Below, in pieces: positions 1-11,660 of a stretch of 64,000 nucleotides of DNA. Position 1 is the stretch's first letter. Every line of letters begins with the position of its first letter. Position numbers and translations under genes: made by a program. The notes beneath the pieces were generated by a model. It saw nothing but the letters and a program-made list of their open reading frames with translations, was not told where the DNA came from and searched no databases. Location of the stretch: NCBI GenBank assembly GCA_035236585.1, contig CP141134.1, positions 23,800,414 through 23,864,413 on the forward strand, given 5' to 3'. Origin of the DNA: Warburgia ugandensis (taxonomy: Eukaryota; Streptophyta; Magnoliopsida; Canellales; Canellaceae).

Positions 1-1204
1 GATAAAGAACAAAACTAGATTCAAGAAGACCTTGGCTGTCACTCCAAGGGAAAACCAGCCTTGAATCTTAGCTTAAAAGCAAGGAAGAACAAGAAAAACT
101 AACATGAAAAGAAGTAAATTCCATAAAAGAGAGCAAGGAGGCTAACCAACCTTTATAAGTATTCTCCTATTTTTCCTAAGGTAACCTAACACTAAGGTGT
201 TGTATGGGTGTCAAATTGGCTAGGATGGGGGAAAAGGGTAGACATGAAATAGGAAAGTGAGAAAGGGGTGGAGTAGGTGGGAGATGCCACCTTTTTAGGA
301 AGGGGTGTCTCCCACCTTCCAAAGTCGTTGAATGCTTTAGGCAATAAGAAAGTGGGTGAGGATTGGTTAGGAAAGAGGTGGAGGGTATTAGATGGAGAAA
401 TTTGGTTGGTTGGGAAGTTTCCTAAGAAGTAGAATGGGATAGAGTTTTAGAAATTCGTAGTGCATCTTAAGCGTGAGGTGAAAATTAAGGAAAAAGTGAG
501 AAAAACACTAAAAATTGAATGCTCTTATCCCATTAGTCCACATGCCATCTTATTCTAATAGATTTTCCCTGTATCATCTTCAAATTATCTCATGGATAAC
601 TCTCTTGAATCTATTCCAATCCTAGCCTTCCATTTAGCTTAGCTTGATGGCTTAGATGGCCAACGTTGAAAGCTCCAAGGGCTAAGCTTCATAGTTCGCT
701 TAGGAAGCTTCCTTGGGTTGTCTTTTTGGATTCAACACTTGGCTTGAGTGGCTTGAATGGTTTTTCTTGAATTCCTTAGCTTTCCACCTTGAATTTCTTG
801 AATGGTGGGAATGCATGGGTTACAGAATGGGCCCACTTTGGCCATCTTTAGCTCCTTTAATCACATCCATTATTGGCCCATAAGATGATCTTGGCTTTTG
901 GTTTATGTTAAAGTGATGATTTCAAGGCTTGATCTTCAATTTCATCCCTATCGATCTTGGCCATCAGATTACCATCTTACTTCCTACAAAAAATATAAAA
1001 TCCTAATTAAATAATAAAAAGTTATAGTTAATCACATACTTACCTTGGACTACCTTTTGGACCTACAAAATAACATACTTTTGGGTTATTAGGTAAAAAA
1101 TGCATGTGTTATGAATTTTGGTCTAAAAACCTAATTTACCCCTATAAGTTGTAACACATGGGTAACTAATTGGGTAGGTTTTATGAAAAATTAAACACTT
1201 ATTA
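1..1204 (-). mobile_element. Athila-type LTR, 5' part, cut by window edge
   Basis: The reverse complement of this stretch matches the first 1.3 kb of the plus-strand LTR at 9288. Both begin with a T(G/A)ATAAGTGTTTAATT-type terminus, followed by a tract ending in CCCATGTGTTAC, a region rich in AAGCCA/CAAGCC words, and a block containing AGACACCCCTTC. Divergence is considerable, so this is a related LTR rather than the sister of the one at 9288. Its outer end lies at about 1204, directly against leader sequence of the plus-strand element. It continues past the left window edge, so its partner LTR and any interior are not visible. Confidence 0.75.
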
Positions 1205-2270
1205 ATAGATTACAACTGTATTGCTTTTCTATATTAGGATTTGAGTGAAACTGGTTGTGAGGCCCATTGTAATTTTAATTTTAATTTTATGTAATTTTTA
1301 AATAGGTTATAATAATACAAGGCAAGTATGGGATATGGTGGCTCACACTTGATCATCATCAAACCCCTCACTGTGAGCAATTTTCACCCAAATTTTTAAT
1401 TTTTAGGATAAATTGCATTTGGTGTATTTTTGCATTTGGATGGTAGTATAATTCATATATATTAGGGTCATACATTTTTAATTGTTGCATAATACTTAGG
1501 ATTATTACATTAATTCAAGAACCTATTTAACAAAGGTTAGCCTAAGTTCAGTTATAACCAAAGCATAGGCTGTATGGTTAAAGTGTCCCTTTTGTTAAAG
1601 AGCCTGACCCTTTGTTAAGCAACATATAGGTAAGCATTAGTTTGCTTTTGTTTTGCATTGCATATTTACAGCTTTATTGTGGAACAAAAATAATGCTAGT
1701 AAGGGCCCCATAGTAATCCTTATAAGATAAGGATTAGATTTCATCACCAATTCCTTGGCCTACATAGGAATCAATCAACATCCTTCTATGTTGAGATCCT
1801 AACCCTTGAACTCTAATTTTTGGGGTATCGAGTTCTTAGGACCCTTTTAGAAGGACACCATCTATTGTCACTATAGTGGCTTTTGAGTGTTGTGGTTATA
1901 ATGGGGGTCTTAAAATCCAAGTGATTTTCTCATACCTTCCATTGACGTTAGTTTTGGTCTAAACAGCTCCTAACATGAGGATTGTATTAACCACTTTCGA
2001 GCAGAACCTAATTGATAAGTAGTAGTCAAATTTGGATAAAAGGAGGAGCTATCCAGATCTAGGTCTAAGAAGCTACCACCTATTCATTAAGAAAAGATAA
2101 TTAAGACACTGCTCGATTAGTGATTAATAGAATTTGATTGTTCATCACTTAGAGTTAGAGTCAACATATAGTTAGGACATTTAGATTAGGACAGTTTATC
2201 TTAAGGCTTCGATCTCAAAACTTAGAATTAGCACCTTTCTACCCAAAGATTCAACACAACCTTAGACAAG
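1205..2270 (+). other. Athila leader (5' untranslated region)
   Basis: This non-coding stretch aligns, block by block, with the reverse complement of 42240-42960 and 45700-46440. Shared blocks are the hairpin region at 1323-1351, the block with CATCACCAATTCCTTGGCC near 1741-1760, and the block around 1970-2050 containing GAGGATTGTATTAACC. About 290 bases nearest the primer-binding site are absent compared with the inner element at 42930-43230. Confidence 0.65.
1323..1351 (+). promoter_or_regulatory. Leader stem-loop, degenerate copy
   Basis: CAAGTATGGG and CTCACACTTG flank a nine-base loop. The same position in the two minus-strand relatives has a perfect 10-bp stem. Here two pairs are disturbed. 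GTGAGC follows at 1373-1378, where the relatives have GTAAGT. A structural role in genomic RNA (dimerisation or packaging) is an inference. Confidence 0.5.
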
Positions 2271-3700
2271 GGGAAAGAAACCCAAGTACATGTCCCCATG
2301 GTCGAACCACCAGTAGAAGTCAAGCGCAAACTATTAGAGATTTCTATGCACCACTATAACTCAACACCCCATCTTGCATAGCTTTACCTCCTACAAATAC
2401 AAACCACATTGAGTTAAAGATGGGAGTTATCCAATTACTCCCCAGCTTTTATGGTTGAGATCAAGAAGACCCTTACCTACATATCAAGAAGTTTCTTGAT
2501 ATTTGCACCACATTTAGGTTCTGAAAATTTTTGAATGATGCTATTAGGCTTAGGTTACTCTTGTTCTCACTTAAGGATAGAGCCAAGTCATGGATCAATT
2601 CCTTGGAGGTAGGTTCCATTAATACATGGGACCAATTGTCTAGGAAGTTTTTGAACAAATTCTTCCCTGTTCACAAAATAAAATGCCCTTCATCGTGACA
2701 TTATCAATTTTCAATAAAGCGATGATGAACAATATTATGAATGTTTAGAACAGTGAAATGACTTGCTGCAAAAATTCCCTTATCATGGATTTAAGAAATG
2801 GCAGTAGGTCCAATAATTCTATGAGGTATTAACACCCTAGAATAGACAAATGGTAGATGTAGCAAATGGAGGGGCCCTCATGTTAAAAGATGGGAGGTGA
2901 GGCCTAGGAGTTCTTTCAAACATTGGTAGATAATTCTCAGCAATGGAATTACTCCAATAGAAGAGAGAGAATCAACTAGCCTCCAAAGAGAATGGACAAG
3001 TATGATAGGATAGTGGACAAGCTTGAAACTATGTTTCAATCCTTTATGGCTACCACATCTCTTAAACCTCCACAAGAGGTTTGTGATCTTTGTTCCAGCC
3101 TTGCCCATACAACTGCAACTTGTTTGTCAAATAGAGTACTTAACGACTATCCTGTTGAACAAGTGAATGCATATCACAATCCTAGAAATAACCTATATTA
3201 TGAGACCTACAACCCTAGATGGGCTAGGCATCCAAACTTTTTCTAGTCAAAGAATAACTACCATGGGGACCATCTATGGACCTCCTACCCAAAACTTTCC
3301 TCCTAAAGCTATAATTCCTCAATAGCCACCTAGTTTCCAACAACCAAAGAAACCATTTTTAGAGGAAAAGATTCAGAGCATTTTTGTAAAACAAAGTGAA
3401 GACACAAAAAGTCTTTGAATCAATTGCAAAATATCAATTCCGAAGCCATAGTTAAGCTAGAGATGTAGGTTAGCTAATTGTCAACTGAACTACATAATAG
3501 AGGAAAGGGTCAGTTCCTTAGTCAACCCATCCCTAACCCTATGGGCTAATTTGAGATAGGGTTAAGTTCTTAAAACCTTAACCCTCATGAGCATGCCAAA
3601 TCCATAACTACCTTGTGGAGTGGTCTTCAGATAGACAACAAGGTAGGGTAGGTTAAGTAAATGAGAGGAAACGGAGGCAATCAAAACATAGGAGAAAGAG
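2270..3700 (+). pseudogene. Athila gag remnant
   Basis: Gag is the structural capsid polyprotein of the element. Around 2405-2690 the frames read VIQLLPSFYG, then DAIRLRLLLFSLKDRAKSW, then KFLNKFFPVHK, the capsid signature of Athila-like Gag. The segment at 2992-3246 contains KPPQEVCDLCSS with a later Cys, then YNPRWARHPNFF, matching the zinc-knuckle-like C-terminal region of this lineage. Several stops and at least one frameshift separate the pieces. It is followed by the protease segment of the same element. Comparable gag pieces occur at 34955-36026 and 44772-45561 on the other strand. Confidence 0.75.
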
Positions 3701-3984
3701 ACAAGACAGAAAATCCTTGTAGAACCTATAATAGAGGCACCCTATGTGCCCAAAGCCCTCATTCCTTAGTTATTGAACAAGGCTAAAAAGGGAACAAACT
3801 TCAAAGAGTTAATGAATGTATTTAAACATGTTCAAATCAACATTTCATTGCATAATGCAAAAAGGTTGTCCTAGCCTATCCCAAGTTCCTAAAAGAGCTT
3901 TACACTATAAAAAGAAAGCTAAATGTATAGAAAAAGGCTTTCCTCCCCAAGCAGGCAAGCTCTTTAATATAGCATAAGACCCCA

Positions 3985-4600
3985 CCCAAGTTTAAAGATC
4001 CAGAGTGTCCTACCATTTCCTACATTATTGGAGACCATGTCATAGATAGGGCACTACTTGACCTAAAGGCTAGTGTTATCTTGTTGCCATACTCTACTTA
4101 TGAGCAACTAAGACTCGGTGAATTAAAACCAACTACTACTATGTTGCAATTAGCTAAAAGATCTATCAGGATACCCATGGTTTGGTGGAAGATGTATTGA
4201 TGCAGGTAGACCAGTTTTATTACCTAGTTGATTTCATTATATTGGACACCTAGCCTATATCTGATCCTAGTAGTTAGATTCCCATCATACTTGAACATCC
4301 ATTCTTGACAACACCCAATGCCATTATTAACTATAAGAATGGTGTAGTGAAATTGCTGTTTGATAACGTAAAAGTTAAGCTTAATGTCTTTAACACCGAT
4401 CAACAACATTATGACCTCAACAATTCTTGTGAAGTGAATTTAATCGAGAGTCTAATTCATAACATTCATCCACCATCTTCCATCTTTGACCCATTAGAGG
4501 CTTGTCTCATGCATTTTGATGGAGATATTGATTTAGACAAGTCTATTAGCAATCTACTTCCTCCTTCAGAGTCTGTTCCCATACCCTCTATAGAGTAACC
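3985..4600 (+). pseudogene. Athila aspartic protease remnant
   Basis: This is the retropepsin that would process Gag-Pol. The frame around 4005-4110 reads IIGDHVIDRALLDLKASVILLP. The LLDLKASVILLP core corresponds to the DLGAS(I/V)NLLP active-site loop, so the catalytic Asp remains while the following Gly is Lys. A later part, near 4275-4400, reads ILEHPFLTTPNAIINYKNG, equivalent to the usual ILGRPFLATxxAxI segment. Stops interrupt both parts. Confidence 0.7.
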
Positions 4601-4859
4601 ACCTTCTCTGGCCATAAAACCCTTGCCTGACAATCTTAAATATTTATACCTAGGCCCAGATGAAACCTTACAAGTTATAATAGCATGAGTTAGACAAGGA
4701 ACAAGAAAGAAAACTTCTTAATGTTCTTAAGGAACATTTCTTAATGTTCTTACGGAACATAAGACTACTCTAGGGTGGACCATAGAAGACATTAAAGGGA
4801 TTAGTCCAACCGTATGCATGCATAAGATACACTTGGAAGAAAATACTAAACCTTCTAGG

Positions 4860-5560
4860 GAGACTCAAAGGTGATTGAATCCTCATATGAAGGACATGGT
4901 CAGAGATGAAGTCCTTAAGCTTCTAGATGTTGGCATCATATACCCTATCTCTAATAGCACTTCAGTCAACCCCATTCAAGTTGTACCCAAGAAATCTTGG
5001 GTCATGGTAGTAAAAAATGAATAGAATAAGTTAGCGCCCACCCGCATGACCATCAGGTGGAGAGTCTGCATTGATTACCAAAATCTAAATGTGGTCATGA
5101 GGAAAGACCACTTTCCTCTACCTTTTATTGACCAAATGCTAGAGAGGTTGGCCAAATATGATTATTATTGCTTTCTAGATGGATACTCAGGTTATAATTA
5201 GATTCCTATGGCACCCGAAGATCACCTTCACTTATCCTTTTAGAACCTTTACTTATAGACGTATGCCTTCTAGGCTTTGTAACGGTCTTACTACATTTCA
5301 AAACTATATATTGAGCATTTTTTTCTAATATGATAGAAAGGATTTTAGAGTTGTTCATGGATGACTTCTCAGTATTTGGGTCATCTTTTGATGAGTGGTT
5401 ACACCACTTGAAATTAGTCCTTACAAAGTGCCAAGAGAAAAGCTTAGTATTAAACTGGAAAAGGTGTCATTTTATGGTACAAAGTGAGATAGTTTTAAGC
5501 CATATAATATAACACAATGGGATAGAGGTAGATAAGGCTAAAGTGGATTTATTAGCCAAA
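4860..5560 (+). pseudogene. Athila reverse transcriptase remnant
   Basis: The RT copies element RNA into cDNA. Readable segments are VVPKKSWVMVV, then WRVCIDYQNLNVVMRKDHFPLP and FIDQMLERLA (near 5060-5150), then FLDGYSGYN followed by a stop, then the catalytic box FMDDFSVFG (near 5350) with LVLNWKRCHFMV after it. The YxDD box reads FMDD. The RT fingers and palm are therefore represented, but in several frames with stops, including one inside the region following FLDGYSGYN. Confidence 0.85.
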
Positions 5561-6080
5561 CTTCCTCCACTAAAGAAGGTGAAAGAAATTCGCTCTTTTT
5601 TAGGACATGCTGGCTTTTACAGAAGATTCATCAGACTTTAACAAAATTGTCAAACCCCTTTGTAATTTACTAACAAAGGAGGCTACCTTTGACATTGATG
5701 AGAGCTGTAAGAAGGTATTTGAGTGTCTCAAGGCAAAGTTGATCTCTGTACCCATTATCTGACTACCTGATTAGAGTGCACCATTTGAGATAATGTGTGG
5801 CACATTAGATTATGCTATTGGAGTTGTTTTGGGGCAACACATTGATAAACTCTCCCATGTGATATACTACGTTTGTAAAACACTAAATGATGTGCAACTC
5901 AACTATTCAACTACTAAAAAAGAGTTATTAGCTATAGTGTTTGCTCTAGATAAGTTTAGATCTTACTTGTTAGGGTCTAAAGTTATAGTGTACTCGAATC
6001 ACGTGGCTTTCAAGTACCTCCTTTCTCAAAAGGATGAAAAACCTAGATTTATCCATTCAATACTACTGTTGTAAGAGTTT
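5515..6080 (+). pseudogene. RT connection and RNase H remnant
   Basis: The frame after the RT palm reads GIEVDKAKVDLLAKLPP and RSFLGHAGFYRRF, a connection segment typical of Athila and its relatives. The open stretch at 5793-6074 contains [10 protein letters not shown], then [25 protein letters not shown], then [13 protein letters not shown]. These match the RNase H domain that degrades the RNA strand during reverse transcription. The catalytic Asp of the final motif is Asn (YSNH instead of YSDH). Confidence 0.8.
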
Positions 6081-6479
6081 GACTTAGAAATTTAGGACAA
6101 GAAAGGTTTGGAGAATGTCGTAGAAGACCACTTATCTAGATTGGTGGTGGAGCACACTAGCGATAATGTGCCTATAACTGAATCCTTTTCGAACAAACAG
6201 TTACTGCACATTTCCCAGTTACCTTAGTATGGTGATATTGTGAATTATCCTATTATAGGACAAATGCCCAATCATTGGACAAAACAGGATAAGAAAAGAT
6301 TTTTGACCAAGGTAAAATACTTTATCTAGAAAGACTCGTACTTATTCAATTACTATCTCGATCAGGTGATAAGGAGATGCATACTAGATAGTGAGCATAG
6401 TCAGATCATCTCCTTCATGTCATGTTCATACATGTGGGGGCTATTTTAGCTCTAGAAAGATAGCTACAAAAATTTTGCA

Positions 6480-7424
6480 ATGAGGTTTTTGCCCACTATT
6501 TTCAAAGATGGACATGCTTACTGCACAAACACGTGTGAGGTGTCAACAGTTAGGAAGTCTAGGAATGATACATATAATGCCCTTAAACCTAATCCTCATT
6601 GTAAAGCCATTTTATGTTTGAGGCATAGATTTCATGGGATCCCTTCCTAATTTTTTGTGGGAATATTTATATCCTAGTGGGAGTGGACTACATGTCCAAG
6701 TGGGTAAAGGCTATACCCTATAAAACCAATTAACAAAGTTAATGGTACAATTCTCAAAGAAAAATATTTTTGCATGGTTTGATACTCTAAGAGCCATAAG
6801 AAGTGATGGGTGGAAACACTTTTGTAATCAAATGTTTGAGAATTTAATGAAAAAAATGGTGTCAACCATAGGATAGCCACACCATACTAGCCTCAGACCA
6901 ATGGTCAAGTAGAGGTATCCAATAGGGAGATCAAGCATATCCTAGAAAAGATAGCAAATCCAAGTAGGAAAGATTGGTCTATGTAACTTAATGATGCTTT
7001 GTGGACCTATCGTATAGCCTATAAAACTCTAATAGGTATGTCACCCTACCACCTAGTCTATGAAAAGGCCTACCACTTACCAGTAGAGATAGAATACAAG
7101 GTATATTGGGCTATCAAAAACCTCAATTTCAACTTAGATGCTATTGGGACCCACTAAAAATTCCAACTCAATGAGGTGAAAGAATTGAGGAAAAATGCAT
7201 ATGACTCTGCACGACTATACAAAGATTGAATGAAGGTTACCCATGGTAGACAAATTTTAAGGAAATCCTTCTCCCTTGGACAAAAGATCTTATTATACAA
7301 TTCAAAATTACATCTATTCCCAAGCAAACTTAGATTTAGATGGATTGGACCTTACATAGTACTCACAATATATCTTCATGGGCCTATCGAGATTGAGAAG
7401 GATGGTGAGATGGAAAAGTAAATG
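6480..7424 (+). pseudogene. Athila integrase remnant
   Basis: Integrase joins the cDNA ends to chromosomal DNA. Visible pieces are a zinc-binding-like RVRCQQLG, then DFMGSLPN with the first catalytic Asp, then IRSDGWKHFCNQMFE with the second Asp, then [17 protein letters not shown] with the catalytic Glu, each in a different frame. The downstream segment DALWTYRIAYKTLIGMSPYHLVY and the open piece at 7230-7421 with RFRWIGPYIV form the C-terminal domain. Pol ends shortly after, near 7585, with a sequence encoding DVKLSAT that recurs at the end of the frame in the inner element at 40474. Confidence 0.8.
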
Positions 7425-9287
7425 GTCAGAGGTTAAAACCATTCCTAGAACTGTCTCACCCAGAAATTTAAGAGACACTTTTAGAGACACCTCATTATCA
7501 TGACCAATCTTAGACTTTTCCAGAAACCCTTGCAGATCATTATCCTTGCACTCATTATTAAGTCTAGATGAAGATGTAAAACTTAGCGCTACCTAGGAGG
7601 TAACCAAGCTGTTTTTCAAAACCACCCAGTTTTCTACATCTTTGCATATACAGTCTTATGTTTTCAAATATTGGGCACAATGTTCCATTTAGGTGGGGGG
7701 TGTAGATATACATAGAGGTTTCAGATTTTTCTAAATTTTCTTAAAAAAAGAGTAAAAAATAGTTTTCAAGGTATACTTCCTTTACTATGATGAGAATTAG
7801 ATTTTTAGAACTTAGTAATTCTACTACTTACACTTCTTAATGGAAATCTATATGACTAGTTTTGCATATTACTCATGTATTGAAGCATTTTATGAAGGTT
7901 AATTCTCTAAAATTATTTACACACAACATATAATCAAGACTAATAGAAAGGTATGACTTAGTGACCCTGAGGAAAATTAGTGAAGACCTATAACCTAGTG
8001 AGCCTTAAAGACCATCTTCTTTTAAGAAAGTTATAAGTAATTCCATAGTTTTTTCGGTGTACATATTTTAGTGTGATCATGTTATCCTTGTTTTGGTTAG
8101 TTATCAAGAATAAATAGGAGTAATAACTTTCTTTCTAAAAAGTTTATTAAATCTGATAGGCATTAGGAAACCTAGAGCATGATATAGGCCATCATTGTTT
8201 AGCCCAGAGACATAAAACATACCCAGTATACCACTATTTAGCCTCTTGAGCCTACTATTATTAAGCCTTTTTTTTTTAACCCCATTTACCTTAACTCAGA
8301 ATAAGACAAAAAAATAAATAACCGTTACTCGCTTTCAAAATGGGTAGAGATAGTAGAAAAAGTTCAAAAAGGATAAAAAGTTAAAGAAGTGAGAACACAT
8401 TGGAAGTCTTCCTTTCAAAGCAGTCAAAAGAAACAGAAAAGCCAAAAGAAATAGATATTAGAAAATTGAAAGAAAAGATGAGTACAAAAAAAGAATTCAC
8501 TTCAATATAGTCAAGGATCAATTGTGCAATAATGAAATAGAACACCTCTACACAATTTTGAACGTTTGAAATCCATATGCCCTTCTTTTCAAAATGTTAC
8601 CCAAGCCTAGGTTTGGTCCTATTTAAAGACTTGTGGATCTTTGGTGGAACATAGCCTTAAAGAGATATAAAAAGAAGGAATTAAGGTAAACTACCTCTAC
8701 TATTCTTGGTAATGACATCCACTCTTAGGGATCACTTTCCTTTATCTCTTTAGCACTTCAAAATTTGTGTGAACCATTAGGTCATTAGATCCAGTCACAT
8801 AACAAGAGAAATATGTTCAACCCCTTATCTAAGAGCTTTAATTTTGAGAGTATACCTGAGAGGATTTGAGGTCAAAATGTATATCTAGTGGAATTTGAGT
8901 ATATACAGTTAGAAGCTGGGACGTATATGGCTGTACACATCTAAGCACTTTGAGAAATAACTAGAATAAAATTTCTTTAGAATGGGTGTGATTTATGAAA
9001 TTGTCAGTCCTCTCCATTAAGTTGTGGAAAGATAATAGAGTTCTAATGAATGAGGATTCTCTGAGTTAAAATAGGGAACTCATCCTTAGAAAAATTTGTT
9101 GGTATATTAGTTGCAAACCCTCACTAGGCCTAACTCGTCCACCAGGGGTAACATAAGGGTTTAAGATCTTGTTGCATGTGCTAAATGCAATCATAAGTAC
9201 CTATGAAAGTGGTGGTTTGTACCTATTTTTGGAAAATGATTTTTCATATATTTTGTTTAGGACTAGAAAAATGATGTTTGGGCGATG
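7425..9287 (+). other. Athila 3' non-coding module with polypurine signal
   Basis: No env-like frame is visible. Near 7670-7705 lies ATTGGGCACAATGTTCC followed by AGGTGGGGGG, the counterpart of the ACATTGAGGACAATGTTT plus G-run found at 34741-34784 and 40297-40334. The module ends with GGACTAGAAAAATGATG and TGTTTGGGCGATG (9275-9287), which aligns to the polypurine region upstream of the LTRs at 33201, 37506 and 44766. Plus-strand priming at this purine-rich stretch is inferred from position. Confidence 0.6.
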
Positions 9288-11660
9288 TGATAAGTGTTTA
9301 ATTTTGCTTAAAAAATACCTAATTAGTTACCCATGTGTTACAACTTATAGGGGTAAATTAAGGTTTTTGACCAAAATTTGTAACACATACATTTTCACCT
9401 AATAACTCAAGAGTTTGACATTTTGTAGGTCTAGAGGCTAATCTGAGGCAAATATGTGATTATTCATTTTTTTTTTAAGATTAAATTTTAGATCGATCAG
9501 GAAAAAAATGGAAGATCAATTTCAAAAGATCGAGTCAAAGCATAACAATCATCAATCTAACATGAGATTGAAGTCAAGATCAAGCAATGGATACAATTAG
9601 AGGAGCCAAAGATGGCCAAAGTGGACCATGAAGCAAACCATGCATTTCTATGACCTTTGCATGGGAGCCATTCAAGCCACCTTTGCCATACAAGCCATGA
9701 GAGAAGGTGACAAGCTAAGGAATTTAAGCCACCCAAGCCAAGGAATTGAGCTATGAAACCTAGCCAATGAAGCCCTCAAAGTTACCTATCAAAGACACAT
9801 GGGCTAAGCTAAATGGAAATCCATGATTGGTGGAAAATCAAGAGGATTATTCATGAGATTCTAATGGATATTTTGAAGAGAATTAAATGAAATTTCATTA
9901 GGATAAGTTGGCATGTTGACCAATAGGATGAGACCCTTCTATTTTTCATGTTTTTCTATTATTTTCCCACTTGCCACACTCTTTCCTATCTCATCCATCC
10001 ACCTACCTTCCTTATTAAAAGGGGTTTTCAATGATTTTTGAAGGAGGAGACACCCCTTCTTAAAAAAATGGCATCTCTGCAACCACCATCTTACCTTGTT
10101 TCCTTTTTTAAAACCCTAATTTATCCAACCATCCTAGCCATCCAAATGACTTGTTTTCATCCCCACCACACCTTATTCTTAGACTTCCTTAGAAAATGTT
10201 GGAGGAAAAATATAGAAGATCCACAAAAACCTAAGGAAGAGGACTTTTCACCCTAAGGAAAAAGACACCTCCTCCATTAGGAAGAAGATGTCCTCTTCTT
10301 AGTCCCTACTCTTCTCTCTTTTGCTTTGGATTTTTATCTCCTTTGGGTTGCTACTCTTTCCTAGAGAGTGTTGCATCTACTCAAGTGTAACATGCCTGGT
10401 CCTTAGGGTGTTTGATTGACCTTTCAAAGGTTGGTTAATCTTTTTTTACTTCTTCTCTTGTTGGATCTTAGTTACCTTTGTGCTAGTTAATGAATTGCAA
10501 TTCCTTTGTTTCTCTTTTCCAAAAAAATAAGATCCAAGGTTGATGTTTTACTTGAACTGAGAGCCAAGGGAAGTCACCTTGAATCTAATCTTTCCATTTT
10601 CTTTCCGTTGTCTTTCAGTTTCCTTGAACTCTAGCCTTGTTTCCTTGGTTTCTATTGAGTATTGACTAATTATTCCATTATTGCCTTTAAATCTCAAGCT
10701 TGTTGGAGGAGGAATCATCATTAAGATTTAGTTTTGAATTACTTTTGGGACAAAGCATGGTGCATACTCACCAAAAGTGGAACACACCATCATGTAACCA
10801 TTTGCATGAAATACTTTTTAGTTGATGAATGAACATGATTCTTCTTATTTGTTTGATGCATGTTGAATAGTATAAAAAGTAAGTTCATACTTTGTTCACA
10901 AACAAGTAAAAAAAAAGGAATTGAAATCATGCATCCAAGCCAATGGTGGAACGCATAGTTTTGAAGGCCTTTATGGTTGAAGTTGAGTAAACTTGTTAAT
11001 GTGCTAGCAAATTTAATCATTACTTTTAATTGTTCATTATAACAAGCATCAAGTTTCTTCTCCAAGTCATGTTGAAATCAAGTATTCTGCCCAGAAGTGG
11101 TGTGCATGGTTTTGATTGATATGGAGGATTGAAATCCAAGTGGTGGAATTCATTCATGTTAGGATAAATAGTTAGTAAAGTTGATCTTATTTAGTTTGTT
11201 AGCTTGTTGTTAGTTGTTAAAGTTCATTCTCTTAATTTCCATTGCATTCTTTAGAATTTACATAATTAGGAAATTAGTTGCTTAATGCTTGTTTCCTTAG
11301 GTTAGCTACTTAATTTCACACTTAGGAAAGTTGTTAAGAATTACATTTTTGGAAAGTTCAATTTAGGAAAGTCAATAATTAAGAATTTTTTTAATTTAGA
11401 AAGTATTATTTTTTAGAAATTGTGTATTAGGAAAGTTTATAATTTTAGTATGTTTCTAGTTTTTGCATAAATTCCATGTTCATGTTCTAATTTCCACTCT
11501 TGGTTTAGGTTAAAGATCTCTTGAATTTCAGCTAGGTTAGATATTTTAAAGTAGGGACCATTAGCATCACAATAGTTCAATTCCTTGTGGGATTGACCTC
11601 ACTAGCATTCTATATTACAATTGATTTGTGCGCTTGTGAGTTAACTTGAAAATCACAACA
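9288..11660 (+). repeat. 3' LTR of plus-strand Athila element
   Basis: The LTR starts at TGATAAGTGTTTAATT and ends at ATCACAACA. Its last 80 bases (GTGGGATTGACC, ATTACAATTGATTTGTGCGCTTG) align with the LTR ends at 36032, 43234 and 31554. The first 1.3 kb match the inverted LTR at 1-1204. At about 2.37 kb it is longer than the LTRs in the nested elements. Small open frames in it, such as 10038-10256, show no family resemblance. Confidence 0.75.

Larger units (their letters stand above)
1205..11660 (+). mobile_element. Athila-type Ty3/gypsy retrotransposon, decayed, lacking its 5' LTR
   Basis: In order: leader, gag, protease, reverse transcriptase-RNase H, integrase, a non-coding 3' module, a polypurine signal and a 3' LTR. 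Every coding segment is broken by stops and frameshifts, so the element is dead. The RT and integrase segments carry wording typical of the Athila lineage (FMDDFSVFG, RSFLGHAGFYRRF). The 5' LTR and primer-binding site are missing. The leader starts abruptly at 1205 beside an inverted LTR. The leader and 3' module are alignable to the minus-strand elements at 31868-48684, which shows kinship despite strong divergence. Confidence 0.8.

Noticed and set aside
9169..9402. Plus frame of 77 residues across the LTR boundary
   Set aside because: It spans the polypurine signal and LTR start, so it is chance.
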